Source: an uncultured Oscillibacter sp. (lineage in GTDB: Bacteria > Bacillota > Clostridia > Oscillospirales > Oscillospiraceae). From it: a stretch of DNA of 55,316 bases. How positions within the stretch are numbered: the first letter of the stretch is position 1; every line of letters begins with the position of its first letter. The notes under the pieces were generated by a model that ran no database searches, had not been told where the DNA came from, and was given only the letters and a program-made list of their open reading frames with translations. Positions 35,029 to 43,030 of this stretch are shown here, one piece after another. The position numbers and the translations under genes were made by a program. The stretch is taken from the NCBI RefSeq assembly GCF_900546705.1, contig NZ_URDP01000008.1, positions 1 through 55,316 of the forward strand, read 5' to 3'.

Positions 35029-37431
35029 TCAGCCGAAGAAGCTCTGCAGGGCATCGTAGGCCGTCTGGCCGTCGGCGCCGGACTGGGCCGCAGCTGCGTC
35101 CAAAAACGCCTGATTCTCCTCGGTGAGCTGGATCTGCTCCATGCGTCCGCTGCTGTTGAAGTCCGTGAGCAGCCGGGCAAACTTTTCCACGCTGTCCAAA
35201 TACTCCGGCATCTCCTCCGGCTCCATCTGGGCCCCCGCCTGGATATACAGCCGGGCAATGCTGTTCCACGCGGCCGGGTTGGACGCCTCCTGCTCCAGGC
35301 CCGTCCGGCAGGCAGAGAAGAATCCGTCAAAGTCCCGCAGGGGCAGGCAGTAGTAAGCCGCCACGTAGTAGCAGTTGTCAAAGTTCTCCGTTGCCAGCAG
35401 CTTGGCAGCATACCCATTGGCTATGCCCCGGCCCGTGGTATTGCCCAGCTGCAGGGCGTTGACCATGGCGGTGGCCTGATAGGTGGCGTCGTCATAGAGC
35501 TCCATCCGGTCCAGGGTCTGCAGCTTGGAGACAAACTCCGAGCGAGTCAGCTCCTGGTTCTCGATTCCCTGGAACATGGCCGCCGCCGTCAGGGAGCTGA
35601 CCTGGACGGCCGCAAACACCACGGCGGTTGCCCACAGCACCGCGGCTGTGGCGCTGCCGCATCGGGCCGCCCGGCGGCTCTCGCCGGGAACGTGGTAGCG
35701 GATGACTATGGCTGCCAGCAGAATGAGGACCGCTGTCTGATACATCTGGGTAGACCAGACCACCTCCGTCATGGAGTGGGCAATCATCATGGTCATGCAG
35801 GCGGCAAATAGGGCAAACTCCCCACCCCGCTCCGGGTCTTTGCGCCGGCGGATCAGCACCGCCAGGGCACTGCCCAGCAGGAACAAGAACGACGCCAAAC
35901 CCACCACGCCGGCCTCATCCAGAATCTGGATAAACTGGTTGTGGATATACTTGGACTCATAGTAGAAGCTCTGCACGGCGGTGATGCGGCCCTCCACGCC
36001 GCCCACGCCCCAGCCGATGACAGGGCTCTCCTGCCACAGCTTCAGGCCGTCCCGGAAGAACACCAGCCGCTGGATGAAGTTCTGGTTGGCCCGCAGGCCC
36101 TGGAGGCGGTTGGCCGCAAAACCGGGCAGCAGCTTGTAGCCCAGGGGCAGCTTTGTGCCGTCGGAGAGGGTCACGGACTCCACGCTGCCCTCGCCGGTCA
36201 TCTGGAACCACACCACCCGGGTGCCCTCTTCCACCGTGAACGACGCCTGAGACAGCGGCCCCTCATAGAGCACAGTCTGGGTGTGCATCATCAGCTGGGC
36301 CTCGTTCTGCGCATAAATCTGAACCTGGGGGTCCGTTCCCTCCACCGTGACGGTGTACGTCCCGGCAGCAGGATAGACCGCCCGGGAGACGGCCTCATCC
36401 GCCGTGAGGGTCAGACTGCCGGTGACGGTGAAGGCCAGCACGGCATAGAGCACCACCACGGCCGCCAGCACGCCGCCGGAAATCACGATCGCCCGGCTCC
36501 GGCCCGCCAATACCCTCACCAGCTTTTGCCCGGCGAAGCGGTCCAGCGCCCAGACGAGCGCCCCGCATACCACTGCCAGCAGCACCGGCACCACGCTGCC
36601 CGTGCCCAAAAACGGGTAAGCGGCAAAGGCGCACACCACCGTGGACAGCACGCACTCGACCATCAGCAAAAAGGCCTCCAGCCGCTCGCCCCGGCCCACG
36701 CAGACCAGGTAGACAAGGCACGTGAGGGCGAATGCGCCCATGGCGCCCATGGAGAAGGAGAGAAAGAACGCCAGGGCGTCCACGCCCAGCGTCAGCGCCG
36801 CGGCCAGGCGCTCTTTCTTTCCTGCGGCGGTGCGGTAGAGATACAGTCCCAGCACCAGGCCGAAGGCGATCAGTCCGGCGGAGACGTTGGCGTTGGAGAA
36901 AATGCCGGTGATGCGGGTTCCCTCCTCATAGCCCATGGTCTCCAGAGGATAACCGCAGCCCAGCAGTCCCATAAAGGCGGAGAAGGCCCGGGTCAGCAGC
37001 TGGGCGCTGCCGGCGTCGATGCACAAAAGGGAGACGGCCGCCAGCACGCCGTGGAGGGACCACAAAAGCCCCCGCAGCTTCCCCTCCCCGGTACGGGAGA
37101 GCACCAGGCCGAAGGCGGCCAGGGCTGCCAGCATTTTGGTGCTCTCCTGGGCGGCGTAGGCGCCGAAGTCGCACCAGAGCCCGGAGGCCAGGTACACCAG
37201 GCCGTAGACCACCACCGCCAGCGTCAGCCAGCTGCCCCGGCGGCGCAGATTGCCCCAGGGCCCCCGTCCCACGGAGAACACCAGCGCCGCGGCCACCAGT
37301 CCCACCGCCGCCTGACGGCTGATGCCGGTGATGGCCAGGAAGATGAAAATCGGCAGCAAATACGGATACACCGCGCCCAGCACACCCCGGGAGGGGGCGC
37401 CGCTTTGCGCCGGTTGACGAAACTTAGCCAA
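35029..37431 (-). CDS. O-antigen ligase/polymerase family membrane protein with C-terminal helical domain
   Basis: An 800-residue membrane protein. About ten to twelve helices are split by a large beta-rich extracytoplasmic loop (about 340-440, starting after TADEAVSRAVYPAAG). This loop holds the Wzy_C/WaaL signature region ESPVIGWGVGGVEG and HNQFIQILDEAGVVG. The C-terminal 170 residues are soluble and TPR-like. Such proteins polymerise or transfer lipid-linked glycans at the cell surface. The start appears to be TTG at 37431 with aggagtg upstream. Context with WbaP-type and GT4 genes supports surface glycan assembly. Polymerase versus ligase is undecided. Confidence 0.85.
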   Translation of the reverse strand: MAKFRQPAQSGAPSRGVLGAVYPYLLPIFIFLAITGISRQAAVGLVAAALVFSVGRGPWGNLRRRGSWLTLAVVVYGLVYLASGLWCDFGAYAAQESTKMLAALAAFGLVLSRTGEGKLRGLLWSLHGVLAAVSLLCIDAGSAQLLTRAFSAFMGLLGCGYPLETMGYEEGTRITGIFSNANVSAGLIAFGLVLGLYLYRTAAGKKERLAAALTLGVDALAFFLSFSMGAMGAFALTCLVYLVCVGRGERLEAFLLMVECVLSTVVCAFAAYPFLGTGSVVPVLLAVVCGALVWALDRFAGQKLVRVLAGRSRAIVISGGVLAAVVVLYAVLAFTVTGSLTLTADEAVSRAVYPAAGTYTVTVEGTDPQVQIYAQNEAQLMMHTQTVLYEGPLSQASFTVEEGTRVVWFQMTGEGSVESVTLSDGTKLPLGYKLLPGFAANRLQGLRANQNFIQRLVFFRDGLKLWQESPVIGWGVGGVEGRITAVQSFYYESKYIHNQFIQILDEAGVVGLASFLFLLGSALAVLIRRRKDPERGGEFALFAACMTMMIAHSMTEVVWSTQMYQTAVLILLAAIVIRYHVPGESRRAARCGSATAAVLWATAVVFAAVQVSSLTAAAMFQGIENQELTRSEFVSKLQTLDRMELYDDATYQATAMVNALQLGNTTGRGIANGYAAKLLATENFDNCYYVAAYYCLPLRDFDGFFSACRTGLEQEASNPAAWNSIARLYIQAGAQMEPEEMPEYLDSVEKFARLLTDFNSSGRMEQIQLTEENQAFLDAAAAQSGADGQTAYDALQSFFG

Positions 37432-37525
37432 GGAACTTCACTCCTATTCATTATAATCGCGGAGGTATTATACATGGTTTTCCCTGTATTTTCAACCGTT
37501 TCCCGGCAAACCATGCACGCTTTGA

Positions 37526-37562
37526 CCAAAAAGGCCCCCGGCGCGATGCGCCGGGGGCCTTT
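37526..37562 (-). terminator. Terminator of the pyruvate kinase gene
   Basis: Fifteen-base stem 37530-37544 / 37548-37562 with GAT loop and T-run on the minus strand. Confidence 0.88.
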
Positions 37563-37572
37563 CCCAGAGCGT

Positions 37573-39312
37573 TTATTCCGGCAGCGTCTGCACGACGCCC
37601 CGGAGGCAGTCCACGGATACCCGGGTGCCGTCCTGGAGGCGGCGGGTGGCGTCCGCGGCGCCCACGATCACCGGCTTATCCAGCGTCAGTCCCACGGTGG
37701 CCGTGTGGCAGTCGGCGCTGGCCTCCTCGCTGATGACGGCGGCAGCCTGGCGGATGTAGGGCAGCAGGTCATTGGTGGTGTAGGGCACCACCAGCACGTC
37801 GCCCTCCCGGAACTTCTCCGCCACCTCTTCCAGGGTGCGGCACACGCACAGCCGGCCGCTGGCTTTCTTGTCGCCGATGCCGATGGCGTTGAGGAGGGAG
37901 CCGCCCACCTGCTGCACCCGGATCATGTTGGTGGTGCCGGCCACGCCCACGGGCACGCCGGCGGTGACCACCACCAGGTCGCCCTGGTGGACGATGCCCG
38001 CCTTTTCCGCCGCGTCCACGGCGAACTCCACCAGCTCGTCGGTGCTGCTGGCGTAGGGCATGGTCACCGGCTCCACGCCCCAGTACAGCGCCATCTGGCG
38101 GCGCACCTGCTCATCCAGCAGCAGCGCCACAATGGTGGTGCGGGGCCGGAAGCGGCTGACCATCTGGGCGGTGACGCCCCGCTGGCTGACGGTGAGGATG
38201 GCGTCGGCGCCGATGTCCATGGCGGTGGTGCAGGCGGCGTGGGCCATGGCGGTGGTGACGGACAGCCGCTCCTTGCCGGAGACCTTCAGGGGCTTTGCCC
38301 GGTCGATGTTGGCCTCCGTGCGGCGGGCGATGGCGTCCATGGTCTCCACGGCCTCCACCGGGTACTTGCCTGCGGCGGTCTCACCGGAGAGCATGATGGC
38401 GGAGGTGCCGTCATAGATGGCATTGGCCACGTCGGTGATCTCCGCCCGGGTGGGACGGGGATTTTCGATCATGGAGTCCAGCATCTGGGTGGCGGTGATG
38501 GCGGGCTTGCCGCAGGCCACGCACTGGGCGATCATATCCTTTTGGATGATGGGAATCTCCGTAAAGTCGATCTCCACGCCCATGTCGCCCCGGGCCACCA
38601 TGATGCCGTCGGCCACGGCCAGGATGTCCGTCAGATTGCTGACGCCCTCCTGGTTTTCGATCTTGGCGATGATGCGGATGCGGGAGTTCTCCTGGTCCAG
38701 GATCTGGCGCAGCTCCCGGATGTCGGAGGCGGTGCGCACAAAGCTGGCGGCAATATAGTCAAAGCCCTCCCGGATGCCGAAGAGGATGTCGTCCCGGTCC
38801 CGCTGGCTCACATAGGGCATGGACAGCCGGACGCCGGGGATGTTGACGCCCTTGTTGTTCTTCATAACACCGCTGTTTTCCACATGGCAGAGGATATCCG
38901 TGTCCGTGGTCTTCACGACGGTCATCCGCACCAGGCCGTCGTCCAGCAAAATGGTGTCCCCGGCCTTCACGTCGCCGGGCAGATTGGCGTAGGTGACGGA
39001 GCAGCACGTCTCGTCCCCCGCCACGTCCCGGGTGGTCAGGGTGAACTCCGTGCCCTCCTTGAGCTCCACGGACCCGCCGGCAAAGGACTTGAGCCGCACC
39101 TCGGGGCCTTTGGTATCCAGCATGGCGGCGATGGGCAGATTCAGCTCCTGCCGCACGGCCTTGAGGGCGTCCAGCCGGGCCTTGTGCTCGGCGTGGGTGC
39201 CGTGGGAGAAATTGAACCGGGCCACGTTCATGCCCGCCAGCGCCATCTCCCGCAGGACGCCCTCCCCGTCCGTGGCAGGGCCCAGCGTGCACACGATCTT
39301 CGTTTTCCTCAT
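37573..39312 (-). CDS. pyk: Pyruvate kinase with C-terminal PEP-utiliser-like domain
   Basis: A 579-residue pyruvate kinase, the long Bacillus-like form. It has RKTKIVCTLGPATDG at the start, the active-site MNVARFNFSHG, KIENQEGVSNL with the signature lysine, and MVARGDMGVEI. After the usual C-terminal allosteric domain, an extra domain (about 475-579) resembles the mobile PEP-utiliser domain, with SADCHTATVGLTLDKPVIVG. It transfers phosphate from PEP to ADP. The ATG at 39312 is chosen for its aaaggtgg site and fit to the family start. TGC-TAGAAT (39361-39369 on the minus strand) looks like its extended -10. Confidence 0.96.
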   Translation of the reverse strand: MRKTKIVCTLGPATDGEGVLREMALAGMNVARFNFSHGTHAEHKARLDALKAVRQELNLPIAAMLDTKGPEVRLKSFAGGSVELKEGTEFTLTTRDVAGDETCCSVTYANLPGDVKAGDTILLDDGLVRMTVVKTTDTDILCHVENSGVMKNNKGVNIPGVRLSMPYVSQRDRDDILFGIREGFDYIAASFVRTASDIRELRQILDQENSRIRIIAKIENQEGVSNLTDILAVADGIMVARGDMGVEIDFTEIPIIQKDMIAQCVACGKPAITATQMLDSMIENPRPTRAEITDVANAIYDGTSAIMLSGETAAGKYPVEAVETMDAIARRTEANIDRAKPLKVSGKERLSVTTAMAHAACTTAMDIGADAILTVSQRGVTAQMVSRFRPRTTIVALLLDEQVRRQMALYWGVEPVTMPYASSTDELVEFAVDAAEKAGIVHQGDLVVVTAGVPVGVAGTTNMIRVQQVGGSLLNAIGIGDKKASGRLCVCRTLEEVAEKFREGDVLVVPYTTNDLLPYIRQAAAVISEEASADCHTATVGLTLDKPVIVGAADATRRLQDGTRVSVDCLRGVVQTLPE

Positions 39313-39360
39313 GAATATAAACCACCTTTCCAAAAGGTAATCGTTTTTCTGACGCATATC

Positions 39361-39369
39361 ATTCTAGCA
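39361..39369 (-). promoter_or_regulatory. Probable extended -10 promoter of pyk
   Basis: Minus strand TGCTAGAAT, a TG-N extended -10 element, with no good -35; start near 39354 and a leader of about 42 bases. Confidence 0.45.
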
Positions 39370-39427
39370 CACGCCAATGCCGTGCGGAAGAGGATATTTC
39401 GTAAAATTTGCGTGAACAGCTTTGGGA

Positions 39428-39462
39428 AAAAAGACAAGAGAGAGGCCTGCGCCTCTCTCTTG
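39428..39462 (-). terminator. Terminator of the HIT-protein gene
   Basis: Twelve-base stem 39435-39446 / 39451-39462 with CTGC loop; T-run on the minus strand from the complement of 39427-39432. Confidence 0.8.
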
Positions 39463-39476
39463 TGCAGCGGCACGGT

Positions 39477-39917
39477 TTACATGCCTAATTTTTCCCGCAG
39501 AGCCCGGATCATATCCGCGTATTCCTGCTCCGTCAGGTAGACCGGCTCCGGGTTGGTGATCTGGAAGTTCCCGCCGAACTCAAAGCCGCCCTCGTACTTG
39601 GGCACGATGTGGAAGTGCAGATGGGGGTTGGCGTCTCCAAAGGAGGCCAGGTTCAGCTTGGTGCAGCCCCACAGCTCCTTCACGGCGCCGGAGGCCCGGG
39701 CCAGATCCTCGGCGAAGTCCGCCCGCTCCCGGTCGTCACACTCGCACAGCTCCCGCCGGTGGTTCTTCAGCGCCAGCACGCACCGGCCCCGGTGCGCCTG
39801 GTCCTTGAAGAGATAGAGCATGCCGGCCTTCATCTCACCCACCGGAAACATGATGGCCTCCCGGCCCTCGTTGTGTTCGTCGCAGTAAAAGCAGCCCACA
39901 GGGATCTCCTCCTTCAT
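39477..39917 (-). CDS. HIT family nucleotide hydrolase/transferase
   Basis: A 146-residue histidine-triad protein with HLHFH at 99-103 in PHLHFHIVPKYEGG, the catalytic site for nucleotide phosphoramidate or dinucleotide hydrolysis. A Cys-x-x-Cys (9-12) near the N-terminus may bind zinc. The start is uncertain. ATG at 39917 has only a distant gaggtgg-like site, while GTG at 39899 follows AAGGAGG by eight bases and would give 140 residues starting VGCFYC. Substrate unknown. It is flanked by terminators and appears to be a single-gene unit. Confidence 0.88.
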   Translation of the reverse strand: MKEEIPVGCFYCDEHNEGREAIMFPVGEMKAGMLYLFKDQAHRGRCVLALKNHRRELCECDDRERADFAEDLARASGAVKELWGCTKLNLASFGDANPHLHFHIVPKYEGGFEFGGNFQITNPEPVYLTEQEYADMIRALREKLGM

Positions 39918-39961
39918 TGGTTGATACTTCCACCTTACATCCGATTCGCCCCGCCGTCAAG

Positions 39962-39984
39962 GAAAACGCGGCTGCCGGCCGCGC
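39962..39984 (-). terminator. Terminator of the TetR-type gene
   Basis: CGCGGC (39967-39972) with GCCGCG (39978-39983) followed by TTTT on the minus strand. Confidence 0.65.
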
Positions 39985-39986
39985 TT

Positions 39987-40589
39987 TCAGGACGCCCCGC
40001 CCGGCGCCTGGGCCAGCAATCCCTCTCCGGCCCCCTGGACCATCCGGTCGGCGGCGCAGACCAGCGTCTCCTTAGGCAGGGACATCCCCTGGTCGAACCA
40101 GGTCTTCATCAGCCCGATGAGGCCGTAGGCCACAAAGCTCAAAAGGTACTCCATCCGCTCCGGGGAGGCGTGGGAAAACCACGCCCGGGCCAAAGGCAGT
40201 CCGTTTTCCCGGATGAGCTGGTGGAGCCGGTCGGTGAAGTTGCTGGTGGAGTTGTTCACAAACAGCGCCCGGCACACCGTCCAGTGGTCCACCACGTAGT
40301 CCAGAAGAGGCTCAAAGACAGGCCGCAGCGTCCGCTCTTCCCTGGTCTGGGCCATGTGGGCGTCGATGAGTGCTTGCGCCTCGGCCAGCATATCTGTCTC
40401 CACGCTTTGCAGCAGAGCGGTGGTGTCCGGGTAGTGGAGATAGAATGTGCCCCGGCTCAGATCCATCCGCTCCGTGATATCCCGCACGGAGATGTCCGAA
40501 AACCGCTTCTCCCCCATCAGCTCCAGCAGTCCTTCCTTTAAAAGACGCCGGGAGCGTCGGGAGCGTCGGTCCTCCGTTTCGTTTTTCAT
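39987..40589 (-). CDS. TetR/AcrR family transcriptional regulator
   Basis: A 200-residue TetR-type repressor. The N-terminal HTH (about 10-60) contains FSDISVRDITERMDLSRGTF followed by YLHYPD. The C-terminal part is the ligand-binding and dimer domain, with TetR_C_7-like DYVVDHW and YLLSFVAYGLIGLMKTWFDQG. The ATG at 40589 follows gaggagg. It is divergent from the secreted coiled-coil/MMPL unit, and a 20-bp palindrome lies between them, so it most likely represses that export operon and itself. Ligand unknown. Confidence 0.92.
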   Translation of the reverse strand: MKNETEDRRSRRSRRLLKEGLLELMGEKRFSDISVRDITERMDLSRGTFYLHYPDTTALLQSVETDMLAEAQALIDAHMAQTREERTLRPVFEPLLDYVVDHWTVCRALFVNNSTSNFTDRLHQLIRENGLPLARAWFSHASPERMEYLLSFVAYGLIGLMKTWFDQGMSLPKETLVCAADRMVQGAGEGLLAQAPGGAS

Positions 40590-40605
40590 GGTGCATCCTC
40601 CTCTT

Positions 40606-40625
40606 GACACTTGTGCAAATGTGTC
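40606..40625. promoter_or_regulatory. Candidate TetR operator
   Basis: GACACTTGTGCAAATGTGTC is a 20-bp imperfect palindrome (16 of 20 positions symmetrical) in the divergent gap, immediately upstream of the plus-strand -35 element. Confidence 0.55.
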
Positions 40626-40627
40626 CA

Positions 40628-40656
40628 TTGCATTTCCCTCTGAGCGGCATTATAAT
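40628..40656 (+). promoter_or_regulatory. Sigma-70 promoter of the coiled-coil/MMPL operon
   Basis: TTGCAT (40628-40633), 17 bases, TATAAT (40651-40656), about 70 bases before the start codon at 40726. Confidence 0.75.
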
Positions 40657-40725
40657 CTCCCTCGAAAAATAAATCAACAATATTTTATTATTGAACATTT
40701 GTTGATAATTGAGAGGAGCATGCAC

Positions 40726-43011
40726 ATGAACCGCTTCCATGTCCGCCCGCGCCGCGTTGTGGCAGCTGCCACAGCGGCAGCACTGCTGGGCACCGCCCCC
40801 GCCGCTCTGGCCGCGGAACCCATCGGCGACGGCGTGGCCCCCGTTTACGATGAGGCCTACTACGCCACACTGGACTACTACGGCAACCTGAAAGAGGGCA
40901 GCGTAGTCAAAAGCTACGTGCTCAACGGCGCTACCACCCTGGAAGACCACGGCACCTACGACGCCGTGAGCAACCTGACCGACGGCACGGAGCCCACGCA
41001 GCAGGACGGCACCGTCACCTTCCGCTTCGGGGACGACGCCCCCTCCCACTTCTACTTTGAGGGCAAGACCGCCGCCCCCTTCGAATCGCTGCCCTGGACG
41101 CTGTCCATCCACTATACCTTGAACGGCGTGCCCACCAAGGCCGAGGACCTGGCCGGCAAAACCGGCGTGGTGGAGATCTCCGTGGACGCCATCCCCAACC
41201 CGGACGCCAGCGAGTACGCCCGCAACAACTACACGCTGGAGGCCATGGCCCTGTTCAACCAGGACGACATTTTGTCCCTGGAGGCGCCGGGCGCCCAGGT
41301 GCAGCTGCTGGGCAACCTGCGCACGGTATTGTTTCTGGCCCTGCCGGGGGAGGAGCAGCACTTCACCATCCGGGTGGGCAGCGACGACTTCGCCTTTGAC
41401 GGCATGACGTTTTTGATGGTGCCCGCCACCCTCAGCCAGCTGGACGAGATCGCCCAGCTCTCGGAGCGCAAGGACCAGCTGGAAGACGACTACGACAAGC
41501 TCTCCGGGAGCCTGGACACGCTGCTGGACGCCTTCGGCGGTATGCAGAGCAGCCTCAACGCCACCGCCGACGGCCTGGACCAGCTCAACGAGGCCCGGGG
41601 CACCATCTCCCAGAGCAAGGACCAGCTCTACGCCGAGGCGGACGTGGCCCTGGGAGATCTGGCGGGTCTGGCCGACACCCTGGAGCCCCTGGCGGGCCAT
41701 CTGGACACGGCCTCCCAGGCCCTGACGGACATCCAGGAGCAGGTGAACAGCCTGTGCACCTCCGCTGTGAGTCTGCGGACCCAGCTGGGGGACCTGCGGG
41801 ACGTGCTGGACGACCTGGACGAGGATCTTGCCGACCTGCAATCCGGCAAGGGCAGCGCCTCCGCCCTGCGCAGTGACCTGAGCAACCTGGGCCGTGTGCT
41901 GGAAAAGCTTCAGAAGCTGGCGGGCACCGCCCAAAGCGCCGTGGACGCCCTGTGCAAGCAGGCCCCCTCCCTTTCCGGCGGGTCTGAGGTGACGGTAAAC
42001 GGTATGACCGTGGACGAGATCCGCGCTGCCGTCAAACAGCTGGACGCAGCCTACAGCGCCAAGTACGAGGAGTATGTCGCCCAGATGACGGAGGCGGGAC
42101 TGGAGCCCTCCGAGGCGGAATTCCAGGAGCTGTGGAAGTCCGGCCTCTCTTCGGAGCAGTATCAGCTGTGGGCGTTCTCCAAGACCGGCGAATACGATAA
42201 GACGCTGGAGCAGGCGGACGCCGTCAACCAGCTGCTCACGGGCTTCGGCATCTCCGTGGACCAGATGAAGGCCCTGGCTGAATCCATGGGCGGTGCCACC
42301 AGCACCATGCTCGGCCAGCTGGGCGATCTGTGCGATGCCCTGGGCGAGGACGGCCTCAGCGGCACGCTGTCCGGCTTTTTGAAGAAGGCGGACAGCACCA
42401 CAGACCACCTGCGGGATGCAGGCAGCGTTGCCCAGACCGCGTCCAAAAAGCTCCAGGAGATCCTGGACGAGACGGAAAAGCTCAATGAAACCGTAGACGG
42501 CTACATCCCCCAGGCCCAGCAAGCTCTCACCGACGCCAAGGCCCTGACGGAGGCCGCCGTCACCGGCGCACGGGACCTGCACACCTTCCTGACTGATCTG
42601 GAGGCGGTGACGAAGAACGCCGGCACCCAGCTGGACAGCGGTACCCAAAAGACCCTCTCGGGCCTTGCCGCCTCCCTGCGCCAGGCGGCCAGGAGCCTTT
42701 CCACCACCTCCGACGTGAAGGCCGCCAAAAACGACATCAGCTCCATCATTGAGGACACCTGGAACGAGCACACGGGCCAGATGGACAATCTCCTGAACAT
42801 GGACGCTACCGCCGAGGCCGTGTCGCTGACCTCCGCAGAAAACCCCGCGCCCCAGAGCGTCCAGGTGCTCATCCGCACCCAGGAGATCCAGCCCGCCGGG
42901 GACGAGCCGGACGCGCAAGCATCCCAGCAGGCGCCCCAGACCTCCTTCTGGGACCGGGTGGCCCAGATGTTCCGGGATTTCTGGAACGCCGTCACCGGGA
43001 TTTTCTCCTGA
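40726..43011 (+). CDS. Secreted long coiled-coil protein, YhgE/Pip-like partner of an MMPL transporter
   Basis: A 761-residue protein with a signal peptide (RRVVAAATAAALLGTAPAAL then AAEP) and no later membrane span. Residues about 30-240 are beta-rich. About 240-700 form long helices with heptad-like Leu/Ala spacing (for example LDTLLDAFGGMQSSLNATAD). It ends in an amphipathic helix, WDRVAQMFRDFWNAVTGIFS. This resembles the extracellular part of YhgE/Pip proteins without their C-terminal membrane domain. The second of two close ATGs (40726) is chosen because ggag is seven bases before it. It is 19 bases from the MMPL gene and probably an extracytoplasmic spacer or partner for it (inference). 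Confidence 0.75.
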   Translation: MNRFHVRPRRVVAAATAAALLGTAPAALAAEPIGDGVAPVYDEAYYATLDYYGNLKEGSVVKSYVLNGATTLEDHGTYDAVSNLTDGTEPTQQDGTVTFRFGDDAPSHFYFEGKTAAPFESLPWTLSIHYTLNGVPTKAEDLAGKTGVVEISVDAIPNPDASEYARNNYTLEAMALFNQDDILSLEAPGAQVQLLGNLRTVLFLALPGEEQHFTIRVGSDDFAFDGMTFLMVPATLSQLDEIAQLSERKDQLEDDYDKLSGSLDTLLDAFGGMQSSLNATADGLDQLNEARGTISQSKDQLYAEADVALGDLAGLADTLEPLAGHLDTASQALTDIQEQVNSLCTSAVSLRTQLGDLRDVLDDLDEDLADLQSGKGSASALRSDLSNLGRVLEKLQKLAGTAQSAVDALCKQAPSLSGGSEVTVNGMTVDEIRAAVKQLDAAYSAKYEEYVAQMTEAGLEPSEAEFQELWKSGLSSEQYQLWAFSKTGEYDKTLEQADAVNQLLTGFGISVDQMKALAESMGGATSTMLGQLGDLCDALGEDGLSGTLSGFLKKADSTTDHLRDAGSVAQTASKKLQEILDETEKLNETVDGYIPQAQQALTDAKALTEAAVTGARDLHTFLTDLEAVTKNAGTQLDSGTQKTLSGLAASLRQAARSLSTTSDVKAAKNDISSIIEDTWNEHTGQMDNLLNMDATAEAVSLTSAENPAPQSVQVLIRTQEIQPAGDEPDAQASQQAPQTSFWDRVAQMFRDFWNAVTGIFS

Positions 43012-43030
43012 GCCTTGAAAGAGCAGGTGG

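Noticed and set aside
35941..39540. Very long open frame on the plus strand (nearly 1200 codons) opposite the Wzy-type and pyruvate kinase genes
   Set aside because: It is antisense to two well-supported genes and spans their intergenic terminator. The product is a low-complexity His/Gly/Gln-rich sequence, typical of shadows in G+C-rich DNA.
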